Source: Paracoccaceae bacterium (lineage in GTDB: Bacteria > Pseudomonadota > Alphaproteobacteria > Rhodobacterales > Rhodobacteraceae). From it: 5,731 nucleotides of DNA. Position numbers and translations under genes: made by a program. Of the stretch, positions 1-3,914 are shown one piece after another. Position 1 is the stretch's first letter. Every line of letters starts with the position of its first letter. The stretch lies in NCBI GenBank assembly GCA_007129775.1, contig SKUV01000271.1, positions 1 through 5,731 of the forward strand. The letters run 5' to 3'. The notes below the pieces were generated by a model. That model was not told the origin of the DNA. It saw only the letters and a program-made list of their open reading frames with translations, and made no database searches.

Positions 1-4
1 AAGG
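1..4 (+). promoter_or_regulatory. Ribosome binding site of the pilin gene
   Basis: AAGG at the window edge, 8 nt before the ATG at 13. It decides between that ATG and the in-frame GTG at 4, which overlaps the site. The site may extend upstream of the window. Confidence 0.55.
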
Positions 5-12
5 TGACGCCC

Positions 13-246
13 ATGACCCATGCAGACACCTTGCGACACTTCCTGAAGGACGAGACCGGCGCCGTGACCGTGGACTGGGTTGTCCTGACGGCCGCGATCG
101 TCGCGCTGGCCGCAGCGGCGGCCTATGTCGCCATGCCCGGCGCGTCGGAGCTGGCCGGCAACATCAGCGAAACCACGGGCTCGCTCCAGGTGGGTTTCGA
201 CCGGATCACCGGCGGCGGCGAAACGCCCGACACCCCGCCGAACTGA
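13..246 (+). CDS. Flp-type (type IVb/IVc) pilin-like small protein
   Basis: Probable pilin subunit or pseudopilin of the Tad pilus, 77 aa. A short basic leader (residues 1-16, ending D-E-T-G) is followed by a hydrophobic helix at about residues 17-41, the layout of a class III prepilin. Cleavage would fall after G16, leaving A17 as the first mature residue and a 61-aa product. The usual Flp motif is G-x4-E-Y; here +5 is D21 and +6 is W22. The tail (residues 65-77) is Gly/Pro-rich and probably disordered. I chose the ATG at 13 because AAGG at 1-4 sits 8 nt upstream; an in-frame GTG at 4 overlaps that ribosome site. It lies directly upstream of cpaB, and a hairpin follows it, as expected for a pilin made in excess. 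The family call comes from the helix motif and context; a TadE-like minor pilin is less likely given its small size. Confidence 0.75.
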   Translation: MTHADTLRHFLKDETGAVTVDWVVLTAAIVALAAAAAYVAMPGASELAGNISETTGSLQVGFDRITGGGETPDTPPN

Positions 247-251
247 CCCCC

Positions 252-266
252 CCGGGCGGCCCCCGG
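252..266 (+). other. Small GC hairpin just after the pilin stop codon
   Basis: CCGGG (252-256) pairs with CCCGG (262-266) around a 5-nt loop, 5 nt after the stop codon. There is no T-run. It may protect the 3' end of the pilin message or pause RNA polymerase ahead of the stronger hairpin downstream. In a C/G-rich stretch it could also be chance. Confidence 0.3.
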
Positions 267-297
267 CCCCGTCATGCCCGGCAGCCCCAACCCGGCC

Positions 298-318
298 CGC
301 CGCCTTCGGGCGGCGTTT
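298..318 (+). terminator. Probable intrinsic terminator after the pilin gene
   Basis: A perfect 7-bp stem, CGCCGCC (298-304) with GGCGGCG (309-315), closes on a TTCG tetraloop and is followed by TTT. The C(UUCG)G loop is exceptionally stable in RNA. The short T-run makes termination likely but perhaps partial, which would fit a pilin made in excess of the assembly proteins downstream. Confidence 0.6.
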
Positions 319-481
319 CGGTCACAGTCTTGCGAGACGAGGCACGCGCTGCCGAAAACCCCGACACAGCCGCGCTTTATTCACGCTTTTGCCCGAATTC
401 GAGGGCTAGCTGGGCGCAGGATATCCGGCCTGCACTCGCCCGATGGGGGCTTCGGGCCGGGATGCGGAAAGGACTGAAACC
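319..481 (+). other. Non-coding leader region upstream of cpaB
   Basis: Together with 247-318 this makes a 235-nt gap between the pilin gene and cpaB. After the terminator I see no convincing gene and no strong sigma-70 promoter. A T-rich patch at about 376-390 is the most promoter-like stretch, with TTTATT at 376-381 as a weak -10, but it has no matching -35. If the hairpin stops most transcripts, cpaB needs either readthrough or a promoter here. Confidence 0.35.
468..473 (+). promoter_or_regulatory. Ribosome binding site of cpaB
   Basis: AAAGGA lies 8 nt before the ATG at 482. It supports this start over the in-frame ATG at 443, which would add 13 polar residues ahead of the membrane segment. 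Confidence 0.7.
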
Positions 482-1321
482 ATGCGTATCATCTTTGGAC
501 TCGTGCTCGTCCTCGGGATCGGCCTTGCCGGTTTCGCGGTCTACATGGCACAGAACTACATCGGCCAGACACAAGCCGCGCTTGCCGCCGAACGCGCCGC
601 GCGCGTGCCCCCGGTGGAGACCGTGGAGGTCTTCGTCGCCAACAAGCGGGTCCGCTACGGCCAGCGGCTGACGCCGGGCGATGTCAAGACGGTCGAATGG
701 CCCAAGACGGCGGTGCCCGCCGGCACCTTCACCAGCCGCGAGGCGCTGTTTCCCGAAAACGCCGCCGGCCCGCGCACCGTCTTGCGCGCGATGGAGCCGA
801 ACGAGCCGATCATGGCGATCAAGGTCACGGCGCCGGGGCAGAACGCGGGCGTCACCTCGCAACTGCAGCGCGGGATGCGGGCCTTTACCATTCAGGTCAA
901 CGTCACGACCGGGGTTGCGGGCTTTCTGCGGCCGACCGACCGAGTGGACATCTTCTGGACCGGGCGGACCAGCGCCGGCGAGATCACGCGGCTGATCGAG
1001 ACCGGCGTGCGCGTCATCGCCATCGACCAGAGCGCCGATCAGGACCGCGAGACCCGCGCCCAGATCGCCCGCAACATCACCGTCGAGGCGACGCCGGAGC
1101 AGGCGGCCTCGCTGGCGCAGGCTCAGGCCACGGGCCGGCTGTCGCTGTCGCTGGTGGGCGTGGAGGACGACAGTATCTCCGAAGCCGTCCAGATCGACCA
1201 ACGCCGCCTTCTGGGCATCGAGCTGCAGGAACGCGCCCCGGTGGAGCGCCCGCAGGTCTGCACCATCCGCACCCGGCGCGGCAACGATGTGGTGGAGATC
1301 CCGATCCCCTGCACCAACTGA
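482..1321 (+). CDS. cpaB: Tad pilus assembly protein CpaB (RcpC)
   Basis: Periplasmic component of the Tad pilus machine, thought to work with the CpaC secretin; 279 aa. Residues 4-22 form one hydrophobic segment that serves as a signal anchor or uncleaved signal. Residues 48-115 look like the SAF domain of the family, with R-Y-G-Q-R-L-T-P-G-D at 58-67 followed by V-E-W-P at 71-74. Residues 130-230 match the RcpC/CpaB C-terminal domain, with G-F-L-R-P-T-D-R-V-D-I at 147-157. There are only two cysteines, C260 and C277, both near the C-terminus and probably periplasmic, so a disulfide is possible. The length is normal for the family. It is separated from the pilin gene by a terminator-like hairpin and from cpaC by 240 nt, so it may be a single-gene transcript or rely on readthrough. 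The identification is firm; its biochemical role is less well defined. Confidence 0.93.
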   Translation: MRIIFGLVLVLGIGLAGFAVYMAQNYIGQTQAALAAERAARVPPVETVEVFVANKRVRYGQRLTPGDVKTVEWPKTAVPAGTFTSREALFPENAAGPRTVLRAMEPNEPIMAIKVTAPGQNAGVTSQLQRGMRAFTIQVNVTTGVAGFLRPTDRVDIFWTGRTSAGEITRLIETGVRVIAIDQSADQDRETRAQIARNITVEATPEQAASLAQAQATGRLSLSLVGVEDDSISEAVQIDQRRLLGIELQERAPVERPQVCTIRTRRGNDVVEIPIPCTN

Positions 1322-1328
1322 CCGGCAT

Positions 1329-1396
1329 GGGGCGCGCACCCGGCGCACCGGACCGAAGCTGCGGCGCGCGGCACCTCATCTGGGGTCGCGCGCCCT
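1329..1396 (+). other. Inverted repeat downstream of cpaB, possible terminator
   Basis: GGGCGCGC (1330-1337) is perfectly complementary to GCGCGCCC (1388-1395), extended by one G-T pair. Inside the loop, GACC (1351-1354) can pair with GGTC (1384-1387). Alternatively ACCTC (1373-1377) can form a small hairpin with GGGGT (1382-1386). The structure starts 7 nt after the cpaB stop codon. There is no real T-run, so it could be a weak or Rho-assisted 3' end. GC-rich DNA makes such pairings common, so confidence is low. Confidence 0.3.
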
Positions 1397-1430
1397 TCCA
1401 GCCGCAAGAACTGGGCGGTGTTGCACATCC

Positions 1431-1459
1431 TCCACATAAAGATCGCCGCTCAACATATT
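1431..1459 (+). promoter_or_regulatory. Candidate sigma-70 type promoter for cpaC
   Basis: TCCACA (1431-1436, 4 of 6 to TTGACA) and CATATT (1454-1459, 4 of 6 to TATAAT) are separated by 17 nt, in the most AT-rich part of the gap about 100 nt before cpaC. The -10 overlaps the predicted IHF site, so the two may compete. An alternative pair, TTGCAA (1465-1470) and CATCCT (1488-1493), is weaker. Confidence 0.3.
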
Positions 1460-1475
1460 GATTCTTGCAAAAAAA
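1451..1475 (-). promoter_or_regulatory. Predicted IHF binding site with adjacent A/T tract
   Basis: On the minus strand, AATCAATATGTTG (complement of 1451-1463) fits the IHF consensus WATCAANNNNTTR at every fixed position. A run of seven A/T pairs (1469-1475) lies on the side of the WATCAA half where an A-tract is found in strong IHF sites. IHF bends DNA sharply and helps assemble promoter complexes. The site lies 99 to 111 nt upstream of the cpaC start codon. Binding is inferred from the consensus alone. Confidence 0.5.
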
Positions 1476-1548
1476 CAACTTCTCACGCATCCTGCATCCC
1501 AACGGGCGATCAAGATCCGGCAGCATATCGGCAGTATTCGTGATCACA

Positions 1549-1552
1549 GAGG
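1549..1552 (+). promoter_or_regulatory. Ribosome binding site of cpaC
   Basis: GAGG lies 9 nt before the ATG at 1562. A second purine patch, AGGA at 1554-1557, is only 4 nt from the start and therefore less likely. The site is flanked by the two copies of GATCACA, so anything binding those repeats would also affect translation. Confidence 0.5.
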
Positions 1553-1561
1553 CAGGATCAC

Positions 1562-2965
1562 ATGGTTTTTGACAGATTCTTGCGGGCGAGCCTGTTCGGC
1601 GTTGCCCTGCCCCTCGCGGCGGCGCTGCCGCTGACAATGGCGCTGGTCGTGCCCGGCACGGCCTCGGCCGAGGTCTTGCGCGTGCTCAACGGCTCGGCGG
1701 CCTCGTCACTGAACGTGCCGATGAACCGGGCCGTGGTGGTCGAAAGCGACCAGCCCTTCGCCGAACTCTCGATCGCCAACCCCGGCATCGCCGACATCTC
1801 TACCCTGTCGGACCGCTCCATCTACGTGCTCGGCAAGACCCCGGGCCGCACCACGCTGACGATCCTGTCGCCCGAAGGCCGGCTGATCGCCAATGTGGAG
1901 GTGCAGGTCACGCCCGATATCGCCGAATTCCGCGAGCGGCTGCGCCAGATCCTGCCGGGCGAGCAGATCGAGGTGCGCACCGCCAACGATGGCATCGTGC
2001 TGTCGGGGCTGGTGTCGAGCATCGAAAAGCTGGAGCGCGCGCTCAGCCTCGCCAACCGCTATGCGCCCGACCGGGTGTCGAATCTGTTGTCGGTGGGCGG
2101 CACGCAGCAGGTGATGGTCAAGGTGCGCTTCGCCGAGATGCGCCGGTCGGTGGCGAAAAGCCTCGGCACGCAGTTCAACCTGAACGCGACGCCCAGCGGC
2201 AACTTTGCCGGCGGCGCCAATGCCAGCAACCCGCTGGTGTCCTCCGCGGGGTCCATGAACATCAATTTCTTCGGCTCCAGCCAGCTTGGCCTGTCGGTCA
2301 TGCTGGAGGCGCTCGAATCGCAGGGCATGGTGCGCACGCTGGCCGAGCCGAACCTGACCGCGTTGTCGGGGCAGGAGGCGAAGTTCCTGGCGGGCGGCGA
2401 ATATCCGATCCCGGTGACGTCGAGCGACGGCGTGGGCATCGAATACAAGCCCTTCGGGGTGGAGTTGAACTTCACGCCCTATGTGCTGGATGGCGGCGTC
2501 ATCAATCTGGCGATCAATGCGGCGGTCTCGGGCATCGATTCCTCGGTCGCGGTTGGCCTGCCCGGCGGCGTTTCGGTCAATGCCTTCCGCCGGCGGGAGA
2601 CCTCGACCACCGTCGAGATGCGCGACGGCGAGAGCTTTGCCATCGCCGGCCTGTTGCAGGACGATTTCCGCGATTCCATCGGCCAGGTGCCGTGGCTGGG
2701 CGATATTCCGGTGCTGGGCGCGCTGTTCCGCAGCGCCGATTACCAGCGCGAACAGACCGAGCTTGTGATCATCGTCACGCCACATCTGGTCAGCCCCACC
2801 CGGGGCGAGGCGCTGGCGCTGCCCACGGACCGTGTGCGCCCGCCGTCCGAGCGTGAATTGTTCCTTTTCGGCCAGACGGCTGGTGGGGCGAACGCACCCA
2901 CGGGTGCTGCGGGCGAGGTGGCGCGGCAGGATTTCTCCGGCCCCTTCGGCTATGTGATGGATTGA
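1562..2965 (+). CDS. cpaC: Tad pilus outer-membrane secretin CpaC (RcpA)
   Basis: Secretin that forms the outer-membrane channel through which the Flp pilus leaves the cell; 467 aa, a normal length. A Sec signal peptide covers residues 1-36, with likely cleavage at A-S-A|E. Residues 38-118 form the N-terminal pilus-secretin domain, with the typical I-A-N-P-G-I-A-D at 71-78 and Y-V-L-G-K-T-P-G at 88-95. Residues 119-180 form a BON-like domain. Residues 182-410 form the secretin core, including V-R-T-L-A-E-P-N-L-T-A at 257-267 and G-E-Y-P-I-P-V at 279-285. The secretin signature follows at 377-410, from V-P-W-L-G-D-I-P-V-L-G-A-L-F to E-L-V-I-I-V-T-P. A tail of about 57 residues ends in G-P-F-G-Y-V-M-D. 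No cysteine is present. The next gene follows after 15 nt, so the two are surely cotranscribed, and the lipoprotein may anchor or assist this pore. Confidence 0.96.
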   Translation: MVFDRFLRASLFGVALPLAAALPLTMALVVPGTASAEVLRVLNGSAASSLNVPMNRAVVVESDQPFAELSIANPGIADISTLSDRSIYVLGKTPGRTTLTILSPEGRLIANVEVQVTPDIAEFRERLRQILPGEQIEVRTANDGIVLSGLVSSIEKLERALSLANRYAPDRVSNLLSVGGTQQVMVKVRFAEMRRSVAKSLGTQFNLNATPSGNFAGGANASNPLVSSAGSMNINFFGSSQLGLSVMLEALESQGMVRTLAEPNLTALSGQEAKFLAGGEYPIPVTSSDGVGIEYKPFGVELNFTPYVLDGGVINLAINAAVSGIDSSVAVGLPGGVSVNAFRRRETSTTVEMRDGESFAIAGLLQDDFRDSIGQVPWLGDIPVLGALFRSADYQREQTELVIIVTPHLVSPTRGEALALPTDRVRPPSERELFLFGQTAGGANAPTGAAGEVARQDFSGPFGYVMD

Positions 2966-2967
2966 TC

Positions 2968-2973
2968 GGGAGG
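2968..2973 (+). promoter_or_regulatory. Ribosome binding site of the OmpA-family gene
   Basis: GGGAGG lies 7 nt before the ATG at 2981 and 2 nt after the cpaC stop codon. It is the strongest Shine-Dalgarno match in the window. Confidence 0.75.
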
Positions 2974-2980
2974 CGGGCGG

Positions 2981-3619
2981 ATGAAACGGCATCTTCTGAT
3001 CGCGGCGGCAGGTCTGGCGCTGGCCGCCTGTAACCCGGCGACGTTCGACCAGCCGGCGGGCGAGCGGCTCGCGACCACGGGCTTCGGCAATTCGACGATG
3101 AACAACGTGCTGATCCAGTCGGGGCAGAAGACCTATGTCAGCGCGCTGGCGGAACGCTTCGCGAAGGAAGTGCCCTCCACCATCACTTTCGCCTTCGACA
3201 GCGCGGTGCTTGATACGGCCGCGCGGGCGACGCTCGACCGGCAGGCGCACTGGATCCAGCAATTCCCCGAAGTGCGGTTCAGCGTCTTCGGCCATACCGA
3301 TCTCGTGGGCAGCGAAAGCTACAACTACCAACTCGGCCTGCGCCGTGCGAATGCGGCGGTGAACTATCTCGTCAGCCGCGGGGTCAGCCGCTCGCGGCTC
3401 GATGCGCGGGTCTCCTACGGCCAGACCCGGCCGCTGATCGTCACGCAGGAGCCCGAGCGACGCAACCGGCGCACGGTAACCGAGGTTTCGGGATTCATGC
3501 AGCGTCATCCGACGGTTCTGAACGGACGCTATGCGCGCATCATCCAGCGCGAATACGTCGAGAGCGCGACACGCCCCCTGCCCCAGATCAGCCGCAGCGG
3601 CGCGACCTCGATCAATTAG
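2981..3619 (+). CDS. OmpA-family lipoprotein of the tad locus
   Basis: Predicted outer-membrane lipoprotein that binds peptidoglycan; 212 aa. A signal peptide ends in lipobox L14-A15-A16-C17, and C17 is the only cysteine, so it is the likely lipidation site. N18 at +2 is not the Asp that retains enterobacterial lipoproteins in the inner membrane. Residues 18-65 are a linker. Residues 66-170 form an OmpA C-terminal domain, with F-A-F-D-S at 70-74, G-H-T-D at 104-107, N115-x2-L118 and R122-A123. D107 and R122 are 15 residues apart, the same spacing as the two diaminopimelate-contacting residues of E. coli OmpA (D271 and R286). A basic tail of about 40 residues follows. It occupies the place where Caulobacter carries cpaD, and probably fixes the CpaC pore to the wall. 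The family is secure; the role in the pilus is inferred from position. Confidence 0.88.
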   Translation: MKRHLLIAAAGLALAACNPATFDQPAGERLATTGFGNSTMNNVLIQSGQKTYVSALAERFAKEVPSTITFAFDSAVLDTAARATLDRQAHWIQQFPEVRFSVFGHTDLVGSESYNYQLGLRRANAAVNYLVSRGVSRSRLDARVSYGQTRPLIVTQEPERRNRRTVTEVSGFMQRHPTVLNGRYARIIQREYVESATRPLPQISRSGATSIN

Positions 3620-3639
3620 GCCCCGCAGCGGCGGAGAAT

Positions 3640-3675
3640 TCCGGCCGGTCGCCCCTCCGCGGATGGCCGGCCGGA
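3640..3675 (+). terminator. Strong GC hairpin after the OmpA gene, possible terminator
   Basis: CCGGCCGG occurs at 3641-3648 and again at 3667-3674. The two copies pair, with an added T-A outside and three more pairs inside (two of them G-T), giving about 12 pairs around a 12-nt loop. That loop contains the palindrome TCCGCGGA (3656-3663). It begins 20 nt after the stop codon. No T-run follows, so it may instead stabilise the 3' end of the cpaC-ompA message. CCGGCCGG is self-complementary, so each copy could also act alone as a protein site. Confidence 0.4.
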
Positions 3676-3739
3676 TCATTTCCGGGCCATGGGCGCGACA
3701 GCGCGCGACGGCGCGCACAATCTGCCGCAAAACCATCCG

Positions 3740-3765
3740 AAAAGAACGAACATTTACGTTTTTTT
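3740..3765 (+). other. A/T-rich stem-loop upstream of cpaE
   Basis: AAAAGAACG (3740-3748) pairs with CGTTTTTTT (3757-3765) around an 8-nt loop: nine pairs, one of them G-T. The T-run is itself part of the stem. It could be a weak terminator arm, an operator, or simply the AT-rich upstream part of a cpaE promoter. The stem is mostly A-T, so as RNA it would be only moderately stable. Confidence 0.3.
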
Positions 3766-3900
3766 GGCCCCATTGTCGCCAAAGTTGTCACCGATTTTCC
3801 GGGGATAGACATGCCATGCGGGCAAACTTCGCGCGCGTGTTCCGGTCAGTTCCGCGGGAAGCATCAGGCAGCCCCTCTGCGGCCGACACGCGAAGGCAGG

Positions 3901-3905
3901 AAGGA
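3901..3905 (+). promoter_or_regulatory. Ribosome binding site of cpaE
   Basis: AAGGA lies 9 nt before the ATG at 3915. A nearer GAGG (3909-3912) is only 2 nt from the start. The site favours 3915 over the in-frame ATG at 3816, which has no good ribosome site. Confidence 0.6.
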
Positions 3906-3914
3906 TTTGAGGCA

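Larger units (their letters stand above)
1322..1561 (+). other. cpaB-cpaC intergenic regulatory region
   Basis: This 240-nt stretch shows no convincing gene. It starts with a GC-rich inverted repeat. At about 1425-1485 it turns clearly AT-rich, which stands out against the surrounding DNA and holds a candidate promoter and an IHF-type site. It ends with a repeat-rich leader: CGGCAG twice, 11 nt apart (1518 and 1529), a GTGATCAC palindrome (1540-1547), and GATCACA twice, 14 nt apart (1542 and 1556). This layout suggests that cpaC starts its own transcription unit. Confidence 0.55.
3620..3914 (+). other. OmpA-cpaE intergenic region
   Basis: This 295-nt gap shows no convincing gene. In order it holds a GC hairpin (3640-3675), a GCGCG-rich patch (3692-3717), an AT-rich stretch with a short palindrome and a T-run (3740-3765), a TTGTC[G/A]CC direct repeat 12 nt apart (3773 and 3785), and a purine-rich leader into cpaE. 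The cpaE frame stays open upstream to 3531, but I attribute this to high GC. A 35-codon frame at 3811-3918 ends on the cpaE start codon. TTGTCA at 3785-3790 fits a -35 in 5 of 6 positions but has no good -10 at normal spacing. Confidence 0.5.

Noticed and set aside
443..481. Upstream ATG for cpaB adding 13 residues
   Set aside because: The extra residues are polar and charged and would precede the membrane anchor. The ATG at 482 has AAAGGA at ideal spacing.
377..1348. 323-codon minus-strand frame over cpaB
   Set aside because: Compositional shadow of cpaB; no motif and no credible start context.
1411..1425. sigma-54 like TGG...TTGC before cpaC
   Set aside because: GG and GC are separated by 8 nt rather than the required 10.
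697..1461. 254-codon plus-strand frame inside cpaB
   Set aside because: It is in another frame of cpaB, has low-complexity Arg/Gly/Ala composition and shows no domain.
1460..1583. GATTCTTGC occurring at 1460 and again at 1575 inside cpaC
   Set aside because: A 9-base repeat with one copy in coding sequence is plausible by chance, and no symmetry or further copies support it.
1706..3736. 676-codon open frame on the minus strand
   Set aside because: It lies antisense to cpaC and the OmpA gene. Its translation is rich in Arg, His, Asp and Ala, typical of the opposite strand of GC-rich genes, and shows no recognisable domain.
3531..3914. N-terminal extension of cpaE by up to 128 codons
   Set aside because: The frame is open but begins inside the OmpA gene. 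The extension has no family match, and the ATG at 3915 has a suitable ribosome site.
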